NCBI GenBank assembly: GCA_910574455.1
Contig: CAJSYZ010000003.1
Coordinates: forward strand, 4,959,250-5,023,249
Length of the DNA: 64,000 bases
Source: Trichaptum fuscoviolaceum
Lineage: Eukaryota > Basidiomycota > Agaricomycetes > Hymenochaetales > Trichaptaceae
Reading direction: 5' to 3'
The translations under genes and the position numbers were made by a program. Positions 22,446 to 34,383 of the stretch are shown here, one piece after another. Under the pieces are notes generated by a model. The model had not been told where the DNA came from, did no database searches, and worked only from the letters and a program-made list of their open reading frames with translations. The first letter of the stretch is position 1. Each line of letters opens with the position of its first letter.

Positions 22446-24753
22446 TCGCCAGTTTGGGGTACAGATATTCAGATGTAAATGTCTTACTAAACATCAAACA
22501 CCATATCTATAAGAATTGGTAGCGGGTTAGTAGATGACCGTGTCAGTCACGACGAACTTATCCTATGGCTCAGCTTGTTTGTATACACTTTGACGAACTG
22601 GGAAGCGTACTGGAGGATCAGAGCGATTTCTTTCACTTACAATACTCTGTGTTTGATCCTTTATCTGAGCTTGATTCACTGCTTTTTTTCTTCTACAACT
22701 CATACACGGGAGTGTCATACAAATTGCGAGGGATATCATTCAATCATCAAGGTGTTCTTTCCACGGACTGAAGCCCAAAGTCGGAGTTCCTGAATGCCTT
22801 TGCTACTAGTATACAATGAAATACGCATTGAAATACGCTTCACATACGACAGTGTACAGCCACAGTTATCGCAAAGCTTCACCGCACCAAATAGAGAGAT
22901 TCTGCCACAACGTTATCAAGGCAGCCAGGCTAGACGCTTTCCTTTCAGTAAAGACGCCAGTTCCTCCTTCGCCATCGATGGACACTGTTCCACCTCGACT
23001 TCCTCCAGTTCGTCAATGGCTTCTTTCCTACATTCTTGGGGGTACCAGCGCCTAAAGAAAGAGATAGGGAATAAATCGCAGTTCTTCAGTCGCAATCGGC
23101 GTACTCGACGTCGGGGTAAATATGCCCATGTCGACAGGATCGTGTGTGGTGCTTCAATATAGAGTTCCTCAAGCGCAGGGATGTCTTCCAAGAATGTGGC
23201 TAGATAAGTGCCGTCTAGGTCGTCGATGTCCGGCGGAGGCCTCTTCCGTATGATGATGCTAAGCGAAGTCACGGTTTTGTCCTCTTTGTCAAGTTCCGGA
23301 AAGTAAGAAGCGAACTTTTCTTCATCCTTCTGAATCTCCTCCAGCGCTTCTTCACTTTGGATGTCCAGCGTGACCGACAAAGCCTGCAGACCGGGGAGTT
23401 TTAACTGTTCGAATATCTTAGGAAAGATGGAGTTCAAGTGACAATCGATGGTGAGCGACCGGAGGTTGGGCAGCCGCACTTCCGTCTCTTCGTGAAGGAG
23501 AGGAAGACAGTCCTTCAATAACCTGAGGGTGAGATTTTCCAATGAGGGTGAAACTCTGAGAAATTGTGCAAGTGTATGGAGGTTGACTTTTTCGCCTTCC
23601 GAGTGCTCTATGGTGCAATGCGTTACCGGCCCTGGAGTTGGGAACGTAGGGATGAAATGCTTGAGATCCAGACGCCAAACGCGCGGTAGATTCCACGTGC
23701 TATAGAAATCACGCACGCCGATGTTAAGCCCCTCATCGAAGTCGTCTTCGTCGATGTTGTGCGGCATGCGTACACAGAGGGTCTCGAGTTTAGGAAAGTC
23801 AATATTGGACGAGGTCTTCTTGAGGGCAACGAAGATCTGTATGAAATGCATCCCCCATCCGCCATCATCATCGAGATGGAAACGGAGATCCTTGATTCGC
23901 CATGCATGAACCGGGAGTTTCTTTATGTAGTCGAAGCATACCATATGGAAGACGCCCTGTGGCCTGGTGAAAGGCGAGGTGAATGGAAGCACCATTGTGA
24001 GGCTCGCCGTTTTACTTGTTTTGAGGAGGAAGTCAACAGCTGCAGGCTTGTACGCCATGGATATGTGGGACCAGAGTCGGGGAAGTCTCAGAACGATGGC
24101 CCGAAATTTGCGGGATACGTGTGCAAGGCGAAGGACGGTGCGGAGCAAATCAATGTCAGCGTTCGCAGGTACTTCATGCGAGTCATTGTCATGTTTCGGC
24201 TTCACTTTTTCTGGTCGTGGTCGATTGAGGTTCTCCAAGGCCGCATCGTATACACAGTCGAAGACCAGAGCAATGATCTCGTTCGGAATAGAACGCATAC
24301 CCCGATAGAGCGAGATCGGTAGAAGAGCGTCCAGCGTTGCCTGTACATTCATTACGCAGTCATCGATAGAGCGCGTCAATGCGACCAGCGCCTCTCGGGC
24401 ATCCTTTAAGCGTCGCTTCGTGGCCTCCACCGCATCGAACTGCGTCTCATCGTTTGTGGTCTTTCCATAGCGTCTAAAGAGCACAGAACGTCAGCTCATA
24501 TGATAACAGGAGTTCCGAAGTACATACCGGTCAAATTCTCCAACCTTCCATATTTCGTGTGACCCAGCTTGTCCTTTGCCGTTATCTAGACAGCATATAG
24601 CCTCTTTAACAGCCCCCAAGCCCTTTAGTTCCAAGATACACGGATTATATGACACATCATTAGCGTGGTCATCCTGAATCTAGCGCGTGTCATCGTTGCT
24701 TCAAATATATACAAATGTATGCTACACACCTCTCCTTGACCAGGCGCAGACAT
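22446..24753 (-). repeat. Left arm of an inverted segmental duplication (partner 61695-64000)
   Basis: 22446-22640 reads as the reverse complement of 63999-63800 with scattered differences (for example CGCCAGTTTGGGGTACAGA and TAGCGGGTTAGTAGA on one side, matching on the other). The match continues through the whole gene 24753-22916 to its first exon. The similarity reaches the right edge of the window, so the true length is unknown. Confidence 0.85.
22916..24753 (-). CDS. F-box protein, type A, copy 1
   Basis: Exons 24753-24730, 24679-24528 and 24473-22916 give 577 residues. The tiny first exon (MSAPGQGE) is supported by the same structure in the partner copy at 61695. F-box near residues 115-165 (RGMRSIPNEIIALVFDCVYD, LAHVSRKFRAIVLRLPRLWSHISMAYK), then leucine-rich segments (FPKLETLCVRMP, LPNLRSLTIDCH, LPGLQALSVTLD, ALEELYIEAPH). 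The last ~190 residues are almost identical to the partner, whereas the first half differs at roughly one residue in five. Both copies are open, so both may be functional. Role inferred: SCF substrate recognition. Confidence 0.87.
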
Positions 24754-25139
24754 CTAGAGATACAGACTGCAGAAGAGAAGCAAAAGGTCGAGATTGTTTG
24801 GCTCTTAGATAGCAGGTAACCCTCCGGTCGCTTAGAGAGGGTTTCAGCTGTCTTGAGGGTAAAATAAGAGCCGGCGTTCAGCCGCAAACGGTGGTAATGG
24901 GAGTGAAAGAAGCAATTCACGATGTATACGACTGGGTTCTTCCAACTTGAAATATTGCCAGCCCTTTCCAACGAGTCCGACAGGGATTTCAGCACGATTT
25001 TGGTTTAGAGCAAGACTGAAAATGTTTCTCGAGATTGTTGCATTTTCGTCCGTCGGAGTGGTGAATGGTAGCGGAGGATTCGGAGTTCGGAGGAGGAGTG
25101 CAAGTAAATGTGCGGTATTTGCCGGATAATACGCCCACC
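24754..25139. other. Divergent spacer between type A and type T F-box loci
   Basis: No coding signal. The equivalent spacer on the right arm is expanded to about 2 kb and contains the CSE1 fragment. Confidence 0.45.
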
Positions 25140-25326
25140 GCGTGACTTTGTCACCTCACACTTGCGTGACATAACGTGGCGAATAACTTCGTTGACGCGT
25201 CGCAACGCCCCAAGTTCAGCAGTTCATCCCAAACCAAGACGCGCATGTCTCACAAGGTATATATTTATGTATGTAATGCTCATCCAGATATCTTAACATT
25301 CACCACACAGCACTGAGAAGGCCGAC
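25140..25326 (+). promoter_or_regulatory. Conserved leader of the type-T F-box family
   Basis: CACTTGCGTGACATAACG, GTTGACGCGTCGCAACGCC and AAGTTCAGCAGTTCATCC appear in the same order as upstream of 12620 and, on the minus strand, of 59456. A TCTCACAAGGTATATAT segment follows and may carry a short TATA-like element. Confidence 0.6.
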
Positions 25327-26932
25327 ATGGTGAACACAGAAGACTCGTTTGACGCGTCGTCCGACGCTATTCACAAGCTTCAGCTGATTCTGTCAAACGT
25401 GGAGGAGAACGATGGCAAGATGGCACCTGGAGAGATGTGGCGAGCTGAGGATGCCGAACGGTGCAGGCTCCATCAGTCTCTCACCATCCTTTTCTCTAAG
25501 TGTTCGTAATAGTGAACTTGTTCTTAATAGCACAGGCGACAGAAATACTGCAATATCTTCAGCAAGGTCGATACTGAAGCGGGAGGAAGACTTGCTCGCG
25601 GTCGTCTCCTTCCTGGGGAACTCTTTGGAGAAGCGGAGCTCTAGCTTCGGCTCTCGCATGCCCAAAACCCTCACGGACCTTCCTGACGAACTCATCGCTC
25701 ATATCCTCGATCTCTATGAACCCAGCCTAAACGATCTTATCCGCATTCTGCAAGTTTGAAAGAGAATCAGACGTCTAGCTCTCTCATCTCCCCGTCTATG
25801 GGCACGGCAATGGCTGACACCTAGATTATCCTCATATACCATTGGTGCTATCGCTAAACGCAGCGGCGTTCTTGGACTGAAGGCGGGGTTTGACACCATT
25901 CCTGGAGCAAGGCATGCGATATTTCAGCACTGTGAGAGATGGACTGTCCTTCATCTAGGCGACCTCTTCGAGGAAGATGTGACGCGCTTCATGTCCATCG
26001 TTCCCTGCGAAAAACTCTCTGGACTTAGAAGCTTGTCTCTGGACATAAAATCAGTTGGATCCTACATCTGGCCTCTCAACAACACCTGGACTCTACCGTC
26101 GTTAGAAACTCTGGGTTGCCTTTCCTTTACTAGTATTAGTATTCTGCAGTGTCTCCAGACATCTGCTCTCACTTCATGCGCCCTCGACTTTCATTATCTT
26201 TTACCCAACGACAACCTTGCAGCTTTCCTATCCTCATATCCTTCCCTTGAACGACTAACTCTCTCTTTATATTCCGTCACAAAATATGGTGAATTCAAGC
26301 CGATCGAAACTTCGCTGCCGGCCCTCAAGTACTTCTCGCTCATCTCCGTCGATGTTCACGCATTCGCCATTCATCTCCTCTTTCGGTCCCTGATGTTTCC
26401 CAACGCCATATACGCCCTCGCTACATTCCGCACAGGACCCATGCTTGGCGACATAGCGGTAAATAACTGCTACTGCACACTCCTGTTGATTATGCGATCT
26501 ACATTTCCAGTGTTGAAGGAAACAAAGCTCTTTGTCAAATCTGGGGGCAGCGACCAGCCCGATATGTCCATCCAAACCGTCCTCACACATTTCCCGGAGA
26601 GTCTCCAGGACCTAACCCTGATGCTTGAGAACATACATCTCCAAATCTTTACTTTCATCGGAGACGGAGGTGTCCCTTTCGGCGGGAAACTTCGTTCAAT
26701 CGCGATTACCAAGTGTAATCGGTTGGAACCCATGTTCTTTGAGGATATGGCTAGGCTATTCGAGAAACACGGGGTGGGGAAAGTTGCGCTAGAGGTTAAA
26801 AACTGCAGCGAAGTAGACGACGTCGACTATGTCAGCGACGAGAGCGAAGAAACGGTGTCTAGTAGTCCTGGCTTAGATCTTTTCTCTTTTTCGGGTTATA
26901 TTGAAGCAGGGCAGATGTATGTAACAGAATGA
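25327..26932 (+). pseudogene. F-box protein, type T, with one in-frame TGA
   Basis: Exons 25327-25460 and 25531-26932 would encode about 510 residues, but codon TGA at 25757-25759 falls directly after the F-box segment HILDLYEPSLNDLIRILQV, where the 34384 paralogue has Ser. After the TGA the frame is open for 391 codons and conserved (KRIRRLALSSPRLWARQWLTP, LSGLRSLSLDI, LRSIAITKCNRLEP). No other lesion was found. The 58 kb paralogue carries a TGA at the same codon, so the stop predates their duplication. A 71 bp intron removing it would break the frame. It may be a pseudogene, or use readthrough or reinitiation. Confidence 0.7.
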
Positions 26933-27521
26933 GTATTCTAGTTTGTACATGCGTGTAGTATATGTACGTCAAAGTACTGGAAAGAATTCTATGCATATGT
27001 ACATATAGTGTATGAGTAGCCTGGGATCTTTCGCTGTGCAAAGATGTGTATTGGACAAACAACTCTGCGGCTTGCTCCCTGCGATTCTGTGGAGAAATAT
27101 GTTAAGCTTCTTCTTCCAAAAACCTTAACTTATGACGATATTCAAGTTGGTACCTTTTCCGAACAAAATTTGTTACTATCCATTACCAACGTATCGTTTT
27201 CCTGACTTTAGTTAGTCATTGTGAGTACACGTTTGAACAGACAAGTTATGGCACTCCGCTCAAAAAGAAACTCCAATACCTTTTCACCAGCAACGCAAAA
27301 ATTAATGATCTCACTTCAACTTTTTCCAGTCTGCCGATGAACTGAACACACTAACGACTTGAAGACGCGGTTTTTCAGTCGCAAACACAAATAACTCAGG
27401 CTATTTTTACGAACGCATACCCATGACGCTCGAGCAATTGATACCAGGGGTATGCGTAGCACAGGTACGTCCAAGTAGAGCCCGTCGAGCGTAGTGAGGC
27501 TTAGCATTGTGAAGAAAGCCC
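26933..27521. other. Intergenic
   Basis: AT-rich 3' flank and a degenerate stretch with no readable frame before the F-box fragment. Confidence 0.45.
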
Positions 27522-27854
27522 ATGGGGATCCTGTGTGGATTGATGTATGTAGGTGAAGAAACAGGGGCTGTAACTTTCTCTGACATTCTCAAGGAACTTT
27601 CGCACAGCGTTAAGGATCTTAAGCTGCCTTTTGATGACATAGAACTTCAAGTTTATGATCACCTCGTACCAGGTCTTCGGCCTTGGGGAAGTCTACACTG
27701 GATTGGATTTGCCAAATGCACTCAATTGGCCCCCTGGTTTTTTGTCGACTTGGCTTACCTTTTTAAAAGTTATCGGGCGAAGAAAATGAAGGTCATTGTT
27801 ACGCATTACATCGTGGAGCGCGAAGAATATACGGAGTATAGTGACAGAGACTAG
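27522..27854 (+). pseudogene. 3' fragment of a type-T F-box gene
   Basis: The frame contains FSDILKELSHSVKDLKLPFD, LRPWGSLHWIGFAKCTQLAP and FFVDLAYLFKSY, matching the last ~100 residues of the type T paralogues (ESLQDLTLML, GKLR-I-I-KCNRLEP-FFEDMA-LF). No F-box or first exon precedes it, so it is a truncated duplicate. Confidence 0.7.
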
Positions 27855-28048
27855 GATGCTAAGGGATATAGTGCCATCCAATTAGCAGATTTTTCTGTCA
27901 AGGACTTTATTGAACGTGCCGTGTTGACTCCCAGCTAAAGTGAATGAAATGTGTATGGTAAGTTGTATGTATATACTTGTTGCAAATATTCATTTTCTAA
28001 TGCCTATCAAAATAGCCTTTCCTAAACGAAGATCAGTAAGCACTATCC

Positions 28049-30391
28049 TTATACATTGACAACATCAAGGTATTCGGTGATCGAGGTCTTATCCAATGAG
28101 TCTGCGTGGTGCTTGACTCCATCAATCACGAGGCGTTCGCCGGCCTTCTTTTCGAGGGTTTCAACTGCGTCTAGGCCATCGAACAGGCTAGGGTTTGTTA
28201 GCGAGCCATTAAATGTTATGAAGGAAATAGATTCGTACATTGCTGTTTCCTCTAATGTCAGACCCTTGGTTTCAATACAAAATATGTACATAAAGACGAA
28301 GACAAGGACAATGATGACATCATAGACGATCTGACCATGTTGGTATTGATTAAAATGATGGTCTGCGCCAAAGGACTTTACATACATAGTACTTCCACGC
28401 GATGGCCGCAAGTGCAATTGGGTTTGCATATTGATTAAAGACCTGCGAAGACGCGTTGCAGATTGCAAATATCGAGTGACCCTTCGCCCGCAGCGAGAAT
28501 GGTACTATTTCAGTGATGTATAGGAGTGAGATTGGAGACCATGCCAGAGCATAAAAGCCGTTATACAGGACTATCCAGATGTGATGCGTCAGAAGTCAAC
28601 GCCCGGAATGACGGAGAAGAAAAGACGCACAGATCCAGGCAACAACAGCAGATCCGGCACCCTTCGTACCGTTTACTGCAAATTCGGCAGAGCATATTGT
28701 CTGGAGTATGAATGCGAAAAACATCCCGGCTGTTGAAACAAGAAACAGTGTCCGTCGGCCGGCAATGTCAGCCATCATACCGCCGGAGAATCCACAGACA
28801 AAGGACCACATAGATAGGCCACAGTTTATAAGTAACTTCTCGATTTGATTTGTGACTAAATGTTAATGGAAATTTCAGTGTCATACCAGCAGGCTTAAAC
28901 AATCAATCACTTACTTCCGACGGTGTTCAGAACGGGACTCAGGTCTGCATTATAAGAGGAGAATCAGTATTCAACTTTGCAAAAGAATCTATGAATTTGT
29001 ACAATAGGAACTACATGAACAGATTATGTAGAAGATTAATCAGCTTCAATTGTTTTGAGGTAGATAGTTACGCCTACATAAGTCCGCTGCCTGACCACTG
29101 CGAGAAGAAAGGAATCGCGATCAAGAGTCGAACGCGACGGAGCATGCCCTTCGTAGCAAACAAGTCTTTCCACCCGGTCTGCTTTTGAATGATCTCATGT
29201 TCGATGGCGGCCTTAATTTCCTCAAACTCGTAAACAACTAGCGGGTTATGAGGATCGCCACAACCATGGTAATAGACCAGAGTGTCAAATGCCTCCTTTC
29301 ACTGTTGTAGAAAATAATTGCTGTTAGCTACGTGAAGAATGAAATTTGAGGTCTATAACATACCGCCCATGACCCATTAACCAACGTGGACTTTCTGGTC
29401 CAAACATAACCAGGCTGACCTGGATAATTGATGGGATAACTTGAAGTAGCGCAGGAAGACGCCATGCCCAGGTGCTATGTATGAAATAAGTACCAAAGGT
29501 AGCCCATGCCGCCCTAAATGCCATTGTCAATAAGACTAACCAATAAAGAGAATGCGGGAGTAAGGAACCATACACGATAGCACCAAGATTATAGATTGAG
29601 TTGTATACACCGCCAATTGGAGCACGTTGCGGACTTAATTTAAATTACTAAGATATTTCTCAACGCAGGCAGAGACAGCATGGCGTACGGATAAGCGAGT
29701 TCCATCACCATGAGTGGGCCGGCGTTGTTGCAGAATCCAAGACCAAAGCCAACTATGGAGATAAGGCAATAAGATCAGTTTAAAGACCATAAGCCACATG
29801 GCAACCTTACACTCACGCAGAGCACGAGAACCTATAAACATGTCTACGTTTTGGGCTGCGGTTTGAAGGGCAGCACCAGCAATCATTATTGAACCACCCA
29901 TCATGACCGCACCGCGCCGTCCGAGAAAATCAGACGCGTATGGAGCTACAGGAATGGAGCCGAGAGAGCCAATGGTTTGAATGGCGCCAAGCAAACCGAG
30001 TTTCGATCCGGTGGGATGATCAAAATACTGTTCCCACTGATCAAGAAGCTGGAAGCCGCCTTCAGTAGTAAACACGTTATAAGAGACGAGATTTGCAATT
30101 TAAAGCATTTGTTGACGAACTCATCATACTTCCATCATAGCCGTTGGCAGTTGCGGTAATCACACTGTAGTTGCGAGACGTGAGGAAGCAAAGGACGAAG
30201 CTTGTAAGGCACATAACTCACTAGATGAGCACCCAAAGATTCAATCTCACAAGACGACTCTTCCTCCACCACCTCTCGTCTGGATCAATAAGCTGCTTGT
30301 AGACATTGATACCCTTTGCTATCGTTGCCATCTCGCAGGTCAGGCCAGACGCGGAGGGAAAGGACGGGTTATGACTGAAGAGCTCCGTCAT
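28049..30391 (-). pseudogene. MFS sugar (hexose/lactose permease-like) transporter, probably decayed
   Basis: Starts with MTELFSHNPSFP at 30391. Introns can be placed so that the frame runs through NGYDGSMMSG, LLGAIQTIGSLGSIP, DFLGRRGAVMMGG, PQRAPIGGVYNSIYNLGAIV, AAWATFGTYFIHSTWAWRLP and PESPRWLMGHGR, all typical of the fungal sugar porter family with the DxxGRR and PESPRWL signatures. At the next exon (29301 downward) one base of an A/G run is missing (TGAAAGGAGG), which shifts the expected EKEAFDTLVYYHG frame, and the following exon ends in a TAG at 29076-29074. Later exons (ADIAGRRTLFLVSTAGM, PFSLRAKGHSIFAICNASSQVFNQYANP, ETKGLTLEE) are readable again. Twelve membrane spans would be expected in an intact copy. 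A sequencing error could explain one lesion but hardly both. Confidence 0.65.
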
Positions 30392-31323
30392 ACTTAAACC
30401 AAGGAATAGATTTAAGTTCACTCTCTGTTTCTATCATCTGTAATTCAGTCCTCTGCTAGTTTGTATTCTTCATACAGTTGAATGTGGATATGGTACGTAT
30501 ATTGTATACCACCTGACATGGATCCAGAGCTTCTCAATCGTCAGGGAGCTCTGGCGGAGCGCAAGGTATGCCGAACAGAAATAGTATTGGAGTTAATACG
30601 CCTATAAAAGATAGGATAGAACTGATACATAGCTGACTATCACTGGCATGTTCTATTATGATCGACAACCAGATGGTCCCCGTAAAGTCGTGCCAAGCAG
30701 CAAGCTGAGGAAGTGACCTTCGCCACGGAACTTACTCCGTTACAAACATGCTGGAGCGTAGGACTTTTCAGCATCTTTTGCAAGGAGAAAGTTAATCTTT
30801 AGTTTTCGTCGTTGGCCCGGTAGTGGATCAAAAGAAGCAAATTCGGAAACGCAGATCAGCCGGTCTTACTACATCCGCGGAGTTTAAAGATACACTGGCA
30901 TAAAAGTACAGTTGCCGACCTGCCGGGTGTAAACTTTTCCCCGAGTTTCAGTTTGGTTCTCTTCCGATTTTCTTCTACACAAAGAATGCAGGTAGCTCGT
31001 GTGTTTATACATGATCAACGCTATGAATTAATTTCATGAAAGAAGGTATGCCTTGCCCTTTGTTACCAATATGTTATACCACTTAACGATCCTTGTCTAC
31101 TATCTCTATTCTCAGATGAATATTCTACATCGGGACCTTATGTGTACATATACTCATAAGGGTCTCATTCTGCCTACTATGTACTGTGGATATCATTAAT
31201 TAGATATTAGTACTACACAAGTTTAGATTATAAGAATTCTGAAATAGAGAAGGGGGTTATTATTTTAATACACAATCGTAGAATTTGTAATATTATAAGA
31301 AGAGTAGGGAAGATATACGGCAT
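30392..31323. other. Intergenic, AT-rich
   Basis: About 930 bp with no coding frame. It carries the transporter's upstream side and the permease's 3' side; 31100-31330 is strongly AT-rich. Confidence 0.5.
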
Positions 31324-33449
31324 TTACATCTATGTGCAAGTAAACCAAGTCAGCGTGGTGAGCTTTCAGAAATTAAGAGGACATACCAGCCATGCCCAAA
31401 ACTTTTCAACTGTGTTCTTCGGCGGAGGCTCATCGTACGAAGCCGCTTCGACTTCCTTTATTCCAGTGATGAAGTCCATATCGACCGGAGCCACAGGTGT
31501 GCACCGGTACCAGATACGCGACCCAATGTAAAGGATAGGGAAGAGGATAAAGGGGAGGTAGTTCGTAACAAAAGTCGCCGCCGACCAGTTTCCGCGTATG
31601 AACACATCGAAGCCAGAGAACTGAAATTTCACATGAATGAGAGCAGATCGGAAGTTAACGAGAAAAGGATGACGTACGAAACAAATGAAGGGACAGGCGA
31701 TCGCGCCCCACCAAGCCGCATACGGGTTTAGCTTGCTTGCAAAAGGGAGCGTCGACCGGTCAAAGCCCTGGCTCACCAGGCCTTTGTGGAACCGGATGTA
31801 CGTGACGCAGATCCCAAACCAGGTCATCAGCCCAGCAACGCTACACATGTTCACGAACCACTGGAAGACGCGATTGGAGCCGGTGGTGACGCTCATGAAG
31901 GAGATGAAGGAGATCGCTATGCCGAGCGCTATGGCGGCCAGTGGCAGACCGCGCTTCGTCGTGAATGCGAAGACGCGGGGCGCGTTTCCAGCGATCGCGA
32001 GTCCGTAGAGTGCGCGAGAGGAGGTATACAAGTCGGAGGAGGCAGCAGACCACGCGGAGGTGAGCAGAGCAGCGTTAATGACTGACGGGAGGCCTTTGAT
32101 CCCGGCACGGCGAATGGCGATGACGAAGGGCGACCCGGCAGCGGTTCCGCCCCTTGAGAGGTTGGAGTCGTTGGAGGGAACAAGGAGGCCGATAATGAAG
32201 GTACCAGAGATGTAAAAGAGGAGGATACGGATGTATACACGCTTGATGGCTTTAGGAATATTGCGGCGGGGGTTCTTCGCCTCACCCGCTGCGATAGCGA
32301 CGATTTCGGTTCCGATGAATGAGAAAGCTGCTTGGGTCATAACCTTCCACCAGCCGAGGAAAGGACCTTTCGACCCAGCGATACCCAGAAACTGTACCAG
32401 TGGTCCAGGATTGCGCCAGTATCTGAATCCAATGCGGTCGTGGTTAGGGCCACCACCCAAGTCGAGGACGATACCGAGGATCTGCAAAAGACTCGAATTT
32501 AAATTATTGGACCGAGAAAAGAATCAAGATACGAACAATCAACCCAGTGATCGTGATAACTTTTATAGATGCGAAGAAGAACTCGCATTCGCCGTACGCG
32601 CCTTGATTAAAACTCCATAAGGACTCGATCTGACTCCAAGTACGAATTACTCACCAGCACCCAATAGGTTAATGACAATCACCACGACCAAGCACATTAC
32701 GATCCAGACGGCAGGACTGACTTCGTCCGGCTAAGTAAACTCCAAATTAGAAATTCTCTTCATTGCTAACGTAGATTCCAGCTCACGCTTTTCCAAAAAG
32801 ACATCAGTACAGCCGCAGCGCTCAGTTCCGCAGGCAGTCCAATAGTCCAGTTATACCAATAATTCCATCCCATCGTAAATGACAGTGCTGGGTCCACAAA
32901 TCGCTCCGCCAACATGATATGGCCACCCGGTAGCGGAAGATAAGCAACCATCTCGCCCAGAGAAACCTATGAGAGCATAAGCAGACCATTACCTGGGAAT
33001 GTTGCTCCTCGCGAAACTTACCATTGTACTGTAGCACACCGTACCGATGACTATATAAGCCAGTAGTAGCCCTAGAGGACCTCCAGCAGCAAGGGACGAA
33101 GCTGTTCCTATGAATAGACCCGTTCCGATGACACCTTCATGTGCGTGTTGTTCGTAAGCTTTCCAATCTATGTAACAAATTCGAATGGTTTAATGCGTAC
33201 CACCAATGCTATGTACGAAATCGAGAATTAAAATATGACGGCTCCGAATAAGAATTAGTCGACTAACCTGATCATAGCAATATGTCTATTCTTCAGCTGA
33301 CGCTTAAGCTGGTTTGAATCCCCAGTACCCTTCTCACCAAAAGTACCACCGTGTCCATCCTCGGAGGCCGAATCATGCACGGCGTGTTTCGCGCTCATGC
33401 CCACGTCCTTCTCATCCTCAATAACATAGCTTTTCGGGCCTTTCGGCAT
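31324..33449 (-). CDS. Amino-acid permease (APC superfamily, fungal AAT family), copy 1
   Basis: First exon 33449-33268, then an 8 bp microexon at 33208-33201, an exon from 33134, and so on to a last exon of only ATG-TAA (31329-31324). Proton-coupled uptake of amino acids at the plasma membrane is the family role. Visible hallmarks: cytosolic N-terminus ending LKRQLKNRHIAMIRSIGGVIGTGLF (read across the microexon), LGEMVAYLPLPGGHIMLAERFVDPALSFTMGWNYWYNW, SFIGTEIVAIAAGEAKNPRRNIPKAI, and SSRALYGLAIAGNAPR. Length is close to the ~554 residues of copy 2, with about twelve hydrophobic spans. Every intron position I checked matches copy 2. No lesion found. Specificity cannot be told from sequence. 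Confidence 0.88.
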
Positions 33450-34383
33450 GACGGCCTTGAGCTCCTAGGCAATTAGAGCCGTAAGCAAGGAGAAGGTCGG
33501 GGAGGAGACGAAGAGTAAAGAGGAAGGAGGGAAAACAACAGACAGGTTCAATTCCAAGAAATCGAGTGAGCAAAGTAATCGTTCAAGAGATCAACCCTCA
33601 GGCTTCTTATATTGTTAGTCCATACCTTGTTTCGCGGTGCTTCGGAGGAGAATAGGCAATCTGAAACGAATGAGACATCAAATGTAGCCAAGCAAAGATT
33701 TCCTCACATGCACCACATATTGCACCCTTGAGCGCGTGCTGGAGGAGCACACGACATACGGAACCAAATGGTCGGCCGGTTGGAAATTTTTTGAAGCGAC
33801 GGGGACGGGATCAGAGTTTTTCGCACTAACGCTGAGTTGACAATATAATGTCAAGGTACAGTAGTTTACTCCCGAGCTAGGACGACGTATTTCGCCACTA
33901 ACTTGTCAGGTTTCGATGTTCAGCAGCATGGAAACACAGGGCCAGACCTTCAGCTTGGAGTTGACTTGGTAGCAAAGCTGTGATGCAATTCGATTTTTTC
34001 TGACTTTCGTCAGCGGAACAATCGATGGCGTTATTCTTTCGCAGGGAGCTCTGCGCAACCTTTGACTCCGATTTTCAGCGATCGGTTGTTTCGAAACGTG
34101 TCCCGAGAGATATCAAATTGCTGGTTCACCGAAAGCGCCCAGTATCATAATCAGAACATTGTGGAAATAGGCATCTCGGTCCATCGAACGTAGGAGAATG
34201 AGCGTATAAAAGCACTGGAACAAAGGAAGCGGCGGGCTGTAGCCCGGACTCACTGCGTGACGGACAGCCAGTACAATCACGTGGCGTGACACTCCTTGGG
34301 TTAATGTCACACTTACTATGTTGGCAGTTAGTTATGATCTTCTTCACTCCAGTACTTATCCAAGTCCTGCGAGCAAATAAGCA
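33450..34383. other. Divergent intergenic region
   Basis: Next to the permease start, 33485-33535 is purine-rich on the + strand, i.e. a pyrimidine tract upstream of the gene as in copy 2. On the other side it carries the F-box promoter. No gene seen. Confidence 0.5.
34205..34212 (+). promoter_or_regulatory. TATA box candidate for the F-box gene at 34384
   Basis: TATAAAAG, 172 bp upstream of the ATG. Confidence 0.4.

Noticed and set aside
25757..25827. Possible 71 bp intron (GTTTGA...CTGAC...CCTAG) that would remove the F-box TGA
   Set aside because: Its length is not a multiple of three; splicing it puts the rest out of frame and deletes the conserved SSPRLWA segment.
29522..29554. 33 bp intron in the MFS gene starting GTTCCTT
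   Set aside because: A 60 bp intron starting GTATGG gives the conserved GAIV-AAWATFGTY junction.
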